Positions 24,481 through 38,700 are shown, counted from the stretch's first letter. The stretch is 64,000 nucleotides of DNA from Ptiloglossa arizonensis (GCF_051014685.1 NW_027478927.1:1-64000); one strand, 5' to 3'. Translations and numbers: made by a program. The notes: a model not told the origin generated them from the sequence alone.

Positions 24481-26067
24481 CAAATTTTTCGCACTTCTGC
24501 TGCTCCAAACGCTTAACCAGAATGGGCTAGGGAAAAAATACACACACCGTTGTAATCGGGCGAGTTTCTACTCTCAGATGCAACAGGAATTTTTGTTAGG
24601 TCAATCCGTTCGCGAGATATGGGACCTTGAAGCTAAGAAATGGTTGAGAAGACAACAAATTTTTCGCAATTCTGCTGCTCCAAACGCTTAACCAGAATGG
24701 GCTAGGGAAAAAATACACACACCGTTGTAACCGGGCGAGTTTCTACTTTCACACGCAACAGGAATTATTGGGTTAGGTCAATCCGTTCGCGAGATATGGC
24801 AGATAGAAGCCAAGAAATGGTGGATAAGGCAAAAAATTTTTCGCAATTCTGCTGCTCCAAACGCTTAACCACAATGGCCTAGGGAAAAAATACACATACC
24901 GTTGTAGTCGGGCGAGTTTCTACTTTCAGATGCAATAGGAATTTTTGGGATAGGTCAATCCATTCGCGAGATATGGCAGTTTGAAGCCAAGAAATGGTTG
25001 AGAAGGCAAAAAATTTTTCGCAATTCTGCTGCTCCAAACGCTTAACCAGAATGGCCTATGGAAAAAATACACATACCGTTGTAATCGGGCGAGTTTCTAC
25101 TTTCATATGCAACAGGAATTTTTGGGTTAGGTCAATCCGTTCGCGAGATATGGGAGTTTCAAGCTAAGAAATGGTTGAGAAGACAACAAATTTTTCGCAC
25201 TTTTGCTGCTCCAAACGCTTAACCAGAATGGCCTAGGGAAAAAATACACATACCGTTGTAATCGGGCGAGTTTCTACTTTCAGATGCAACAGGAATTTTT
25301 GGGTTAGGTCATCCGTTCGCGAGATATGGGAGTTTGAAGCCAAGAAGTGGTAGAGAAGGCAAAAAATTTTTCACAATTCTACTGCTCCAAACGCTTAACC
25401 AGAATGCCCTAGGGAAAAAATACACATACCGCTGTAATCGGGCGAGTTTCTACTTTCAGGTGCAATAGGAATTTTTGGGTTAGGTCAATCCGTCGCGAGA
25501 TATGGGAGTTTCAAACCAAGAAATGGTTGAGAAGGCAAAAAATTTTTCGCAATTCTGCTGCTCCAAACGCTTAACCAGAATGGCCTAGGGAAAAAATACA
25601 CATACCGTTGTAATCGGGCGAGTTTCTACTTTCAGATGCAACAGGAATTTTTGGGTTAGGTCAATCCGTTCGCGAGATATGGGACTTTGAAGCTAAGAAT
25701 TGGTTGAGAAGACAACAATTTTTTCGCAATTCTGCTTCTCCAAACGCTTAACCAGAATGGGCTAGGGAAAAAATACACATACCGTTGTAATCGGGCGAGT
25801 GTCTACTTTCAGATGCAACAGGAATTTTTGGGTTATGTCAATCCGTTCACGAGATATGGGACTTTGAAGCCAAGAAATGGTTGAGAAGGCAAAACATTTT
25901 TCGCAATTCTGCTGCTCCAAACGCTTAACCAGAATGGGCTAGGGAAAAAATACACCCACCGTTGTAATCGGGCGAGTGTCTACTTTCAGATGCAACAGGA
26001 ATTTTTGGGTTAGGTCAATCCGTTCGCGAGATATGGGAGTTTGAAGCTAAGAAATGGTTGAGAAGAC
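24314..26067 (+). repeat. 1,589 bp tandem duplication, copy B
   Basis: Partner of 22,725-24,480; it overlaps copy A because the unit is tandem and the match extends slightly more than one period. It is clean across the interval matching the indel-rich patch (24,919-25,209), so it serves as the reference for that patch. Agreement ends near 26,067 where gacaacaaat is replaced by gacaaaaaat. Confidence 0.8.
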
Positions 26068-26649
26068 AAAAAATTTTTCGCACTTCTGCTGCACCAAACG
26101 CTTAACCAGAATGGGCTAGGGAGAAAATACGCATACCGTTGTAATCGGGCGAGTTTCTACTTTCAGATGCAACAGGAATTTTTGGGTTAGGTCAATCCGT
26201 TCGCGAGATATGGGACTTTGAAGCTAAGAATTGGTTGAGAAGACAACAATTTTTTCGCAATTCTGCTTCTCCAAACGCTTAACCAGAATGGGCTAGGGAA
26301 AAAATACACATACCGTTGTAATCGGGCGAGTTTCTACTTTCAGGTGCAATAGGAATTTTTGGGTTAGGTCAATCCGTCGCGAGATATGGGAGTTTGAAAC
26401 CAAGAAATGGTTGAGAAGGCAAAAAATTTTTCGCAATTCTGTTGCTCCAAACGCTTAACCAGAATGTGCTAGGGAAAAAATACACATACCGTTGTAATCG
26501 GGCGAGTTTCTACTTTCAGATGCAACAGGAATTTTTGGGTTTGGTCAATCCGTTCGCGAGATATGGGACCTTGAAGCTAAGAAATGGTTGAGAAGACAAG
26601 AAATTTTTCGCAATTCTGCTGCTCCAAACGCTTAACCAGAATGGGCTAG

Positions 26650-28003
26650 GGAAAAAATACACACACCGTTGTAATCGGGCGAGTTTCTACTTTCACACGC
26701 AACAGGCATTTTTGGGTTAGGTCAATCCGTTCGCGAGATATGGCAGATTGAAGCCAAGAAATGGTTGATAAGGCAAAAAATTTTTCGCAATTCTGCTGCT
26801 CCAAACGCTTAACCAGAATGGCCTAGGGAAAAAATACACATACCGCTGTAATCGGGCGAGTTTCTACTTTCAGGTGCAATAGGAATTTTTGGGTTAGGTC
26901 AATCCGTCGCGAGATATGAGAGTTTCAAACCAAGAAATGGTTGAGAAGGCAAAAAATTTTTCGCAATTCTGCTGCTCCAAACGCTTAACCAGAATGGCCT
27001 AGGGAAAAAATACACATACCGTTGTAATCGGGCGAGTTTCTACTTTCAGATGCAACAGGAATTTTTGGGTTAGGTCAATCCGTTCGCGAGATATGGGAGT
27101 TTGAAGCCAAGAAATGGTTGAGAAGGCAAAAAATGTTTCGCAATTCTGCTGCTCCAAACGCTTAACCAGAATGGCCTATGGAGAAAATACACATACGGCA
27201 GTAATCGGGCGAGTTTCTACTTTCAGACGCAACAGGAATTTTTGGGTTAGGTCAATCCGTTCGCGAGATATGGGAGTTTGAAGCCAAGAAATGGTTGAGA
27301 AGGCAAAAAATTTTTCGCAATTCTGCTGCTCCAAACGCTTAACGAGAATGACCTAGGGAAAAAATACTCATACCGTTGTAATCGGGCGAGTTTCTACTTT
27401 CAGATGCAATAGGAATTTTTGGGTTATGTCAATCCGTTCACGAGATATGGGACTTTGAAGCCAAGAAATGGTTGAGAAGGCAAAACATTTTTCGCAATTC
27501 TGCTGCTCCAAACGCTTAACCAGAATGGGGTAGGGAAAAAATACACACACCGTTGTAATCGGGCGAGTGTCTACTTTCAGATGCAACAGGAATTTTTGGG
27601 TTAGGTCAATCCGTTCGCGAGATATGGGAGTTTGAAGCTAAGAAATGGTTGAGAAGACAAAAAATTTTTCGCACTTCTGCTGCACCAAACGCTTAACCAG
27701 AATGGGCTAGGGAGAAAATACGCATACCGTTGTAATCGGGCGAGTTTCTACTTTCAGATGCAACAGGAATTTTTGGGTTAGGTCAATCCGTTCGCGAGAT
27801 ATGGGAGTTTGAAGCTAAGAAATGGTTGAGAAGGCAAAAAATGTTTCGCAATTCTGCTGCTCCAAACGCTTAACCAGAATGGCCTAGGGAGAAAATACAC
27901 ATACGGCTGTAATCGGGCGAGTTTCTACTTTCAGATGCAATAGGAATTTTTGGGTTAGGTCAATCCGTTCGCGAGATATGGGAGTTTGAAGCCAAGAAAT
28001 GGT
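26650..28003 (+). repeat. 1,592 bp nine-monomer duplication, copy A
   Basis: Repeated at +1,592 bp. Shared variants: aacaggcatttttggg, gatatgagagtttcaaacc, atacggcagtaatcggg, ttaacgagaatgacc with atactcatacc, ggttatgtcaatccgttcacgag and gaatggggtaggg. No internal difference was noticed on reading. It ends where ggttgagaaggc (28,003) meets ggtagagaaggc in copy B. Confidence 0.8.
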
Positions 28004-28241
28004 TGAGAAGGCAAAAAATTTTTCGCAATTCTGCTGCTCCAAACGCTTAACGAGAATGACCTAGGGAAAAAATACTCATACCGTTGTAATCGGGCGAGTT
28101 TCTACTTTCAGATGCAATAGGAATTTTTGGGTTATGTCAATCCGTTCACGAGATATGGGACTTTGAAGCCAAGAAATGGTTGAGAAGGCAAAACATTTTT
28201 CGCAATTCTGCTGCTCCAAACGCTTAACCAGAATGGGGTAG

Positions 28242-29595
28242 GGAAAAAATACACACACCGTTGTAATCGGGCGAGTTTCTACTTTCACACGCAACAGGCA
28301 TTTTTGGGTTAGGTCAATCCGTTCGCGAGATATGGCAGATTGAAGCCAAGAAATGGTTGATAAGGCAAAAAATTTTTCGCAATTCTGCTGCTCCAAACGC
28401 TTAACCAGAATGGCCTAGGGAAAAAATACACATACCGCTGTAATCGGGCGAGTTTCTACTTTCAGGTGCAATAGGAATTTTTGGGTTAGGTCAATCCGTC
28501 GCGAGATATGAGAGTTTCAAACCAAGAAATGGTTGAGAAGGCAAAAAATTTTTCGCAATTCTGCTGCTCCAAACGCTTAACCAGAATGGCCTAGGGAAAA
28601 AATACACATACCGTTGTAATCGGGCGAGTTTCTACTTTCAGATGCAACAGGAATTTTTGGGTTAGGTCAATCCGTTCGCGAGATATGGGAGTTTGAAGCC
28701 AAGAAATGGTTGAGAAGGCAAAAAATGTTTCGCAATTCTGCTGCTCCAAACGCTTAACCAGAATGGCCTATGGAGAAAATACACATACGGCAGTAATCGG
28801 GCGAGTTTCTACTTTCAGACGCAACAGGAATTTTTGGGTTAGGTCAATCCGTTCGCGAGATATGGGAGTTTGAAGCCAAGAAATGGTTGAGAAGGCAAAA
28901 AATTTTTCGCAATTCTGCTGCTCCAAACGCTTAACGAGAATGACCTAGGGAAAAAATACTCATACCGTTGTAATCGGGCGAGTTTCTACTTTCAGATGCA
29001 ATAGGAATTTTTGGGTTATGTCAATCCGTTCACGAGATATGGGACTTTGAAGCCAAGAAATGGTTGAGAAGGCAAAACATTTTTCGCAATTCTGCTGCTC
29101 CAAACGCTTAACCAGAATGGGGTAGGGAAAAAATACACACACCGTTGTAATCGGGCGAGTGTCTACTTTCAGATGCAACAGGAATTTTTGGGTTAGGTCA
29201 ATCCGTTCGCGAGATATGGGAGTTTGAAGCTAAGAAATGGTTGAGAAGACAAAAAATTTTTCGCACTTCTGCTGCACCAAACGCTTAACCAGAATGGGCT
29301 AGGGAGAAAATACGCATACCGTTGTAATCGGGCGAGTTTCTACTTTCAGATGCAACAGGAATTTTTGGGTTAGGTCAATCCGTTCGCGAGATATGGGAGT
29401 TTGAAGCTAAGAAATGGTTGAGAAGGCAAAAAATGTTTCGCAATTCTGCTGCTCCAAACGCTTAACCAGAATGGCCTAGGGAGAAAATACACATACGGCT
29501 GTAATCGGGCGAGTTTCTACTTTCAGATGCAATAGGAATTTTTGGGTTAGGTCAATCCGTTCGCGAGATATGGGAGTTTGAAGCCAAGAAATGGT
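28242..29595 (+). repeat. 1,592 bp nine-monomer duplication, copy B
   Basis: Partner of 26,650-28,003. The 240 bp between the copies (28,003-28,242) repeats 27,295-27,534 at a four-monomer (708 bp) step, so an exchange also took place inside the unit. Confidence 0.8.
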
Positions 29596-29877
29596 AGAGA
29601 AGGCAAAAAATTTTTCACAATTCTGCTGCTCCAAACGCTTAACCAGAATGGCCTAGGGAAAAAATACACATACCGTTGTAATCGGGCGAGTTTCTACTTT
29701 CAGGTGCAATAGGAATTTTTGGGTTAGGTCAATCCGTCGCGAGATATGGGAGTTTGAAGCCAAGAAATGGTTGAGAAGGCAAAAAATTTTTCACAATTCT
29801 GCTGCTCCAAACGCTTAACCAGAATGGCCTAGGGAAAAAATACACATACCGCTGTAGTCGAGCGAGTTTCTACTTTC

Positions 29878-32529
29878 AGATGCAATAGGAATTTTTGGGT
29901 TAGGTCAATCCGTTCGCGAGATATGGCAGTTTGAAGCCAAGAAATGGTTGAGAAGGCAAAAAAATTTTCGCAATTCTGCAGATCCAAACGCTTAACCGGA
30001 ATGTCCTAGGGTAAAAATACACATACCGCTGTAGTCGAGCGAGTTTCTACTTTCAGATGCAATAGGAATTTTTGGGTTAGGTCAATCCGTTCGCGAGATA
30101 TGGCAGTTTGAAGCCAAGAAATGGTTGAGAAGGCAAAAAATTTTTCGCAATTCTGCTGCTCCAAACGCTTAGCCAGAATTGCCTAGGGAAAAAATACACA
30201 TACCATTGTAATCGGGCGAGTTTCTACTTTCAGTTACAATAGGAATTTTTGGGTTAGGTCAATCCGTTCGCGAGATATGGGAGTTTGAAGCTAAGAAATG
30301 GTTGAGAAGACAACAAATTTTTCGCACTTCTGCTGCTCCAAACGCTTAACCAGAATGGGCTAGGGAAAAAATACTCATACCGTTGTAATCGGGCGAGTTT
30401 CTACTTTCACACGCAACAGGAATTTTTGGGTTAGGTCAATCCGTTCGCGAGATATGGCAGTTTGAAGCCAAGAAATGGTTGAGAAGGAAAAACATTTTTC
30501 GCAATTCTGCTGCTCCAAACGCTTAACCAGAATGGCCTAGGGAGAAAATACACATACGGCTGTAATCGGGCGAGTTTCTACTTTCAGATGCAATAGAAAT
30601 TTTTGGGTTAGGTCAATCCGTTCGCGAGATATGGGAGTTTGAAGCCAAGAAATGGTAGAGAAGGCAAAAAATTTTTCACAATTCTGCTGCTCCAAACGCT
30701 TAACCAGAATGGCCTAGGGAAAAAATACACGTACCGTTGTAATCGGGCGAGTTTCTACTTTCAGGTGCAATAGGAATTTTTGGGTTAGGTCAATCCGTCG
30801 CGAGATATGGGAGTTTCAAACCAAGAAATGGTTGAGAAGGCAAAAAATTTTTCGCAATTCTGCTGCTCCAAACGCTTAACCAGAATGGCCTAGGGAAAAA
30901 ATACACATACCGTTGTAATCGGGCGAGTTTCTACTTTCAGACTCAGCAGGAATATTGGGGTTTGGTCAATCCGTTCGCGAGATATGGGACTTTGAAGCTA
31001 AGAAATGGTTGAGAAGACAACAAATTTTTCGCAATTCTGCTGTTCCAAACGCTTAACCAGAATGGGCTAAGGAAAAAATACACATACCGTTGTAATCGGG
31101 CGAGTTTCTACTTTCACACGCAACAGGAATTTTTGGGTTAGGTCAATCCGTTCGCGAGATATGGCAGATTGAAGCCAAGAAATGGCTGATAAGGCAAAAA
31201 ATTTTTCGCAATTCTGCTGCTCCAAACGCTTAACCAGAATGGCCTAGGGTAAAAATACACATACCGTTGTAATCGGGCGAGTTTCTACTTTCAGGTGCAA
31301 TAGGAATTTTTGGGTTAGGTCAATCTGTTCGCGAGATATGGCGGTTTGAAGCCAAGAAATGGTAGAGAAGGCAAAAAATTTTTCACAATTCTGCTGCTCC
31401 AAACGCTTAACCAGAATGGCCTAGGGAAAAAATACACATACCGTTGTAATCGGGCGAGTTTCTACTTTCAGGTGCAATAGGAATTTTTGGGTTAGGTCAA
31501 TCCGTCGCGAGATATGGGAGTTTCAAACCAAGAAATGGTTGAGAAGGCAAAAAATTTTTCGCAATTCTGCTGCTCCAAACGCTTAACCAGAATGGCCTAG
31601 GGAAAAAATACACATACCGTTGTAATCGGGCGAGTTTCTACAATCAGATGCAATAGGAATTTTTGGGTTAGGTCAATCCGTTCGCGAGATATGGCAGTTT
31701 GAAGCCAAGAAATGGTTGAGAAGGAAAAACATTTTTCGCAATTCTGCTGCTCCAAACGCTTAACAAGAATGGCCTAGTGAAAAAATACGCATATTGTTGT
31801 AATCGGGCGAGTTTCTACTTTCAGACGCAGCAGGAATATTTGGGTTTGGTCAATCCGTTCGCGAGATGTGGGACTTTGAAGCTAAGAAATGGTTGGGAAG
31901 ACAACAAATTTTTCCCAATTCTGCTGCTCCAAACGCTTAACCATAATAGCCTAGGGAAAAAATACACATACCGTTGTAATCGGGCGAGTTTCTGCTTTGA
32001 GATGCAACAGGAAGTTTTGGGTTTGGTCAATCCGTTCGCGAGATATGGGAGTTTGAAGCCAAGAAGTGGTTGAGAAGGCAAAAAATGTTTCGCAATTCTG
32101 CTGCTCCAAACGCTTAACCAGAATGGCCTAGGGAGAAAATACACATACGGCTGTAATCGGGCGAGTTTCTACTTTCAGATGCAATAGGAATTTTTGGGTT
32201 AGGTCAATCCGTTCGCGAGATGTGGGAGTTTGAAGCCAAGAAATGGTAGAGAAGGCAAAAAATTTTTCACAATTCTGCTGCTCCAAACGCTTAACCAGAA
32301 TGGCCTAAGGAAAAAATACACATACCGTTGTAATCGGGCGAGTTTCTACTTTCAGGTGCAATAGGAATTTTTGGGTTAGGTCAATCCGTCGCGAGATATG
32401 GGAGTTTCAAACCAAGAAATGGTTGAGAAGGCAAAAAATTTTTCGCAATTCTGCTGCTCCAAACGCTTAAACAGAATGGCCTAGGGAAAAAATACACACA
32501 CCGTTGTAATCGGGCGAGTTTCTACAATC
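29878..32529 (+). repeat. 2,652 bp fifteen-monomer tandem HOR, copy A
   Basis: Repeated directly at +2,652 bp. I compared landmarks through the whole block (gtcctagggtaaaaatac at 30,003/32,655; gttacaatag near 30,232/32,884; gcgagatgtggg at 31,861/34,513; cttaaacagaatgg near 32,466/35,118) and found no difference. The left edge is where tactttcagatg in copy A meets tacaatcagatg in copy B. The unit contains a smaller five-monomer (884 bp) relationship near its right end. Confidence 0.85.
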
Positions 32530-35181
32530 AGATGCAATAGGAATTTTTGGGTTAGGTCAATCCGTTCGCGAGATATGGCAGTTTGAAGCCAAGAAATGGT
32601 TGAGAAGGCAAAAAAATTTTCGCAATTCTGCAGATCCAAACGCTTAACCGGAATGTCCTAGGGTAAAAATACACATACCGCTGTAGTCGAGCGAGTTTCT
32701 ACTTTCAGATGCAATAGGAATTTTTGGGTTAGGTCAATCCGTTCGCGAGATATGGCAGTTTGAAGCCAAGAAATGGTTGAGAAGGCAAAAAATTTTTCGC
32801 AATTCTGCTGCTCCAAACGCTTAGCCAGAATTGCCTAGGGAAAAAATACACATACCATTGTAATCGGGCGAGTTTCTACTTTCAGTTACAATAGGAATTT
32901 TTGGGTTAGGTCAATCCGTTCGCGAGATATGGGAGTTTGAAGCTAAGAAATGGTTGAGAAGACAACAAATTTTTCGCACTTCTGCTGCTCCAAACGCTTA
33001 ACCAGAATGGGCTAGGGAAAAAATACTCATACCGTTGTAATCGGGCGAGTTTCTACTTTCACACGCAACAGGAATTTTTGGGTTAGGTCAATCCGTTCGC
33101 GAGATATGGCAGTTTGAAGCCAAGAAATGGTTGAGAAGGAAAAACATTTTTCGCAATTCTGCTGCTCCAAACGCTTAACCAGAATGGCCTAGGGAGAAAA
33201 TACACATACGGCTGTAATCGGGCGAGTTTCTACTTTCAGATGCAATAGAAATTTTTGGGTTAGGTCAATCCGTTCGCGAGATATGGGAGTTTGAAGCCAA
33301 GAAATGGTAGAGAAGGCAAAAAATTTTTCACAATTCTGCTGCTCCAAACGCTTAACCAGAATGGCCTAGGGAAAAAATACACGTACCGTTGTAATCGGGC
33401 GAGTTTCTACTTTCAGGTGCAATAGGAATTTTTGGGTTAGGTCAATCCGTCGCGAGATATGGGAGTTTCAAACCAAGAAATGGTTGAGAAGGCAAAAAAT
33501 TTTTCGCAATTCTGCTGCTCCAAACGCTTAACCAGAATGGCCTAGGGAAAAAATACACATACCGTTGTAATCGGGCGAGTTTCTACTTTCAGACTCAGCA
33601 GGAATATTGGGGTTTGGTCAATCCGTTCGCGAGATATGGGACTTTGAAGCTAAGAAATGGTTGAGAAGACAACAAATTTTTCGCAATTCTGCTGTTCCAA
33701 ACGCTTAACCAGAATGGGCTAAGGAAAAAATACACATACCGTTGTAATCGGGCGAGTTTCTACTTTCACACGCAACAGGAATTTTTGGGTTAGGTCAATC
33801 CGTTCGCGAGATATGGCAGATTGAAGCCAAGAAATGGCTGATAAGGCAAAAAATTTTTCGCAATTCTGCTGCTCCAAACGCTTAACCAGAATGGCCTAGG
33901 GTAAAAATACACATACCGTTGTAATCGGGCGAGTTTCTACTTTCAGGTGCAATAGGAATTTTTGGGTTAGGTCAATCTGTTCGCGAGATATGGCGGTTTG
34001 AAGCCAAGAAATGGTAGAGAAGGCAAAAAATTTTTCACAATTCTGCTGCTCCAAACGCTTAACCAGAATGGCCTAGGGAAAAAATACACATACCGTTGTA
34101 ATCGGGCGAGTTTCTACTTTCAGGTGCAATAGGAATTTTTGGGTTAGGTCAATCCGTCGCGAGATATGGGAGTTTCAAACCAAGAAATGGTTGAGAAGGC
34201 AAAAAATTTTTCGCAATTCTGCTGCTCCAAACGCTTAACCAGAATGGCCTAGGGAAAAAATACACATACCGTTGTAATCGGGCGAGTTTCTACAATCAGA
34301 TGCAATAGGAATTTTTGGGTTAGGTCAATCCGTTCGCGAGATATGGCAGTTTGAAGCCAAGAAATGGTTGAGAAGGAAAAACATTTTTCGCAATTCTGCT
34401 GCTCCAAACGCTTAACAAGAATGGCCTAGTGAAAAAATACGCATATTGTTGTAATCGGGCGAGTTTCTACTTTCAGACGCAGCAGGAATATTTGGGTTTG
34501 GTCAATCCGTTCGCGAGATGTGGGACTTTGAAGCTAAGAAATGGTTGGGAAGACAACAAATTTTTCCCAATTCTGCTGCTCCAAACGCTTAACCATAATA
34601 GCCTAGGGAAAAAATACACATACCGTTGTAATCGGGCGAGTTTCTGCTTTGAGATGCAACAGGAAGTTTTGGGTTTGGTCAATCCGTTCGCGAGATATGG
34701 GAGTTTGAAGCCAAGAAGTGGTTGAGAAGGCAAAAAATGTTTCGCAATTCTGCTGCTCCAAACGCTTAACCAGAATGGCCTAGGGAGAAAATACACATAC
34801 GGCTGTAATCGGGCGAGTTTCTACTTTCAGATGCAATAGGAATTTTTGGGTTAGGTCAATCCGTTCGCGAGATGTGGGAGTTTGAAGCCAAGAAATGGTA
34901 GAGAAGGCAAAAAATTTTTCACAATTCTGCTGCTCCAAACGCTTAACCAGAATGGCCTAAGGAAAAAATACACATACCGTTGTAATCGGGCGAGTTTCTA
35001 CTTTCAGGTGCAATAGGAATTTTTGGGTTAGGTCAATCCGTCGCGAGATATGGGAGTTTCAAACCAAGAAATGGTTGAGAAGGCAAAAAATTTTTCGCAA
35101 TTCTGCTGCTCCAAACGCTTAAACAGAATGGCCTAGGGAAAAAATACACACACCGTTGTAATCGGGCGAGTTTCTACAATC
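32530..35181 (+). repeat. 2,652 bp fifteen-monomer tandem HOR, copy B
   Basis: Direct tandem partner of 29,878-32,529; agreement continues about 80 bp into the next unit (to about 35,260). The first monomer is a hybrid: its left part is the tacaatcag type found at 31,636 and 35,172, its right part the caaaaaaattttcgc/ctgcagatcc type of 29,958. That hybrid marks the exchange point. Confidence 0.85.
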
Positions 35182-35744
35182 AGATGCAATAGGAATTTTT
35201 GGGTTAGGTCAATCCGTTCGCGAGATATGGCAGTTTGAAGCCAAGAAATGGTTGAGAAGGAAAAACATTTTTCGCAATTCTGCTGCTCCAAACGCTTAAC
35301 AAGAATGGCCTAGTGAAAAAATACGCATATTGTTGTAATCGGGCGAGTTTCTACTTTCAGACGCAGCAGGAATATTTGGGTTTAGTCAATCCGTTCGCGA
35401 GATATGGGACTTTGAAGCTAAGAAATGGTTGGGAAGACAACAAATTTTTCCCAATTCTGCTGCTCCAAACGCTTAACCAGAATAGCCTAGGGAAAAAATA
35501 CACATACCGTTGTAATCGGGCGAGTTTCTACTTTGAGATGCAACAGGAAGTTTTGGGTTAGGTCAATCCGTTCGCGAGATATGGGAGTTTGAAGCCAAGA
35601 AGTGGTTGAGAAGGCAAAAAATGTTTCGCAATTCTGCTGCTCCAAACGCTTAACCAGAATGGCCTAGGGAGAAAATACACATACGGCTGTAATCGGGCGA
35701 GTTTCTACTTTCAGATGCAATAGGAATTTTTGGGTTAGGTCAAT
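34288..35744 (+). repeat. Five-monomer (884 bp) duplication
   Basis: 34,288-34,860 recurs at 35,172-35,744 at +884 bp, with shared tacaatcag, gaaggaaaaacattt, cttaacaagaatgg, tacgcatattg and ttttcccaattc. About six substitutions separate them (gatgtgg/gatatgg, ataatagcc/agaatagcc, ctgctttgag/ctactttgag and others), so this event is older than the 2,652 bp one that copied it. Confidence 0.75.
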
Positions 35745-38700
35745 CCGTCGCGAGATATGGGAGTTTCAAACCAAGAAATGGTTGAGAAGGCAAAAAATTT
35801 TTCGCAATTCTGCTGCTCCATCGCTTAACCAGAATGGCCTAGGGAAAAAATACACACACCGTTGTAATCGGGCGAGTTTCTACTTTCAGATGCAACAGGA
35901 ATTTTTGGGTTAGGTCAATACGTTCGCGAAATATGGGAGTTTGAAGCCAAGAAATGGTTGAGAAGGCAAAAAATGTTTCGTAATTCTGCTGCTCCAAACG
36001 CTTAACCAGATTGGCCTAGAGAGAAAATACACATACGGCTGTAATCGGGCGAGTTTCTACTTTTAGAGGCAACAGGAATTTTTGGGTTAGGTCAATCCGT
36101 TCGCGAGATATGGGAGTTTGAAGCCAAGAAATGGTTAAAGAAGGCAAAAATTTTTTCGCAATTCTGCTGCTCCAAACGCTTAACCAGAATGGCCTAGGGA
36201 AAAAAAAAACACATACCGTTGTAATCGGGCGAGTTTCTACTTTCAGACGCAGCAGGAATTTTTGGGTTTGGTCAATCCGTTCGCGAGATATGGGACTTTG
36301 AAGCTAAGAAATGGTTGAGAAGGCAAAAAATTTTTCGCAATTCTGCTGCTCCAAACGATTAACCGGAATGGCCTAGGGAAAAAATACAAATACCGTTGTA
36401 ATCGGGCGAGTTTCTACATTCAGATGCAATAGGAATTTTTGGGTTAGGTCAATCCGTTCGCGAGATATGGGAGTTTGAAGACACGAACTGGTTGAGAAGG
36501 CAAAACATTTTTCGCAATTCTGCTGCTCCAAACGCTTAACCAGAATGGCCTAGTGAAAAAATACGCCTATCGTTGTAATCGAGCGAGTTTCTACTTTCAG
36601 ACGGAGCAGGAATATTTGGGTTTGGTCAATCCGTTCGCGAGATATGGGACTTTGAAGCTAAGAAATGGTTGAGAAGACAACAAATTTTTCGCAATTCTGC
36701 TGCTCCAAACGCGTAACCAGAATGGGCTAGGGAAAAAATACGCATATCGTTGTTATCGGGCGAGTTTCTACTTTCAGATGCAACAGGAATTTTTGGGTTA
36801 GGTCATCCGTTCGCGAGATTTGGGAGCTTGAAGCTAAGAAATGGTTGAGGAGACAACAAATTTTTCGCAATTCTGCTGCTCCAAACGCTTAACCAGAATG
36901 GGCTGGGGAAAAAATACACATACCGTTGTAATCGGGCGAGTTTCTACTTTCAGACTCAGCCGGAATATTGGGGTTTGGTCAATCCGTTCGCGAGATATGG
37001 GACTTTGAATCTAAGAAATGGTTGAGAAGACAACAAATTTTTCGCAATTCTGCTGCTCCAAACGCTTAACCAGAATGGGCTAGGGAAAAAATACACATAC
37101 CGTTGTAATCGGGCGAGTTTCTACTTTCACACGCAACAGGAATTTTTGGGTTAGGTCAATCCGTTCGCGAGATATGGCGGTTTGAAGCCAAGAAATGGTT
37201 GAGAAGGGAAAAAATTTTTCGCAATTCTGCTGCTCCAAACGCTTAACCAGAAAGGTCTAAGGAGAAAATACACATACCGTTGTAATCGGGCGAGTTTCTA
37301 CTTTCAGATGCAGTAGGAATTTTTGGGTTAGGTCAATCCGTTCGCGAGATATGGCAGATTGAAGCCAAGAAATGGTTGATAAGGCAAAAAATTTTTCGCA
37401 ATTCTGCTGCTCCAAACGCTTAACCAGAATGGCCTAGGGAAAAATACACATACCGTTGTAATCGGGCGAGTTTCTACTTTCAGGTGCAATAGGAATTTTT
37501 GGGTTAGGTCAATCCGTTCGCGAGATATGGGAGTTTGAAGCCAAGAAATGGTTGAGAAGGCAAAACATTTTTCGCAATTCTGCTGCTCCAAACGCTTAAC
37601 CAGAATGGCCTAGTGAATAAATACGCATATTGTTGTAATCGGGCGAGTTTCTACTTTCAGATGCAACAGGAATTTTTGGGTTAGGTCAATACGTTCGCGA
37701 GATATGGGAGTTTGAAGCCAAGCAATGGTTGAGAAGGCAAAAAATGTTTCGCAATTCTGCTGCTCCAAACGCTTAACCAGATTGGCCTAGAGAGAAAATA
37801 CACATACGGCTGTAATCGGGCGAGTTTCTACTTTTAGAGGCAACAGGAATTTTTGGGTTAGGTCAATCAGTTCGCGAGATATGGGAGTTTGAAGCCAAGA
37901 AATGGTTAAAGAAGGCAAAAATTTTTTCGCAATTCTGCTGCTCCAAACGCTTAACCAGAATGGCCTAGGGAAAAAATACACAGACCGTTGTAATCGGGCG
38001 AGTTTCTACTTTCAGACGCAGCAGGAATTTTTGGATTTGGTCAATCCGTTCGCGAGATATGGCAGATTGAAGCCAAGAAATGGTTGATAAGGCAAAAAAT
38101 TTTTCGCAATTCTGCTGCTTCAAACGCTTAACCAGAATGGCCTAGGCAAAAATACACATACCGTTGTAATCGGGCGAGTTTCTACTTTCAGGTGCAATAG
38201 GAATTTTTTGGTTAGGTCAATCCGTTCGCGAGATATGGCGGTTTGAAGCCAAGAAATGGTTGAGAAGGGAAAAAATTTTTCGCAATTCTGCTGCTCCAAA
38301 CGCTTAACCAGAATGGTCTAAGGAGAAAATACACATACCGTTGTAATCGGGCGAGTTTCTACTTTCAGATGCAGTAGGAATTTTTGGGTTATGTCAATCC
38401 GTTCGCGAGATATGGGAGTTTGAAGCCAAGAAATGGTTGAGAAGGCAAAACATTTTTCGCAATTCTGCTGCTCCAAACGCTTAACCAGAATGGCCTAGTG
38501 AATAAATACGCATATCGTTGTAATCGGGCGAGTTTCTACTTTCAGGCGCAGCAGGAATTTTTGGGTTTGGTCAATCCGTTCGCGAGATATGGGAGTTTGA
38601 AGCTAAGAAATGGTTGAGAAGACAACAAATTTTTCGCACTTCTGCTGCTCCAAACGCTTAACCAGAATGGCCTAGGGAAAAAATACACATACCGTTGTAA

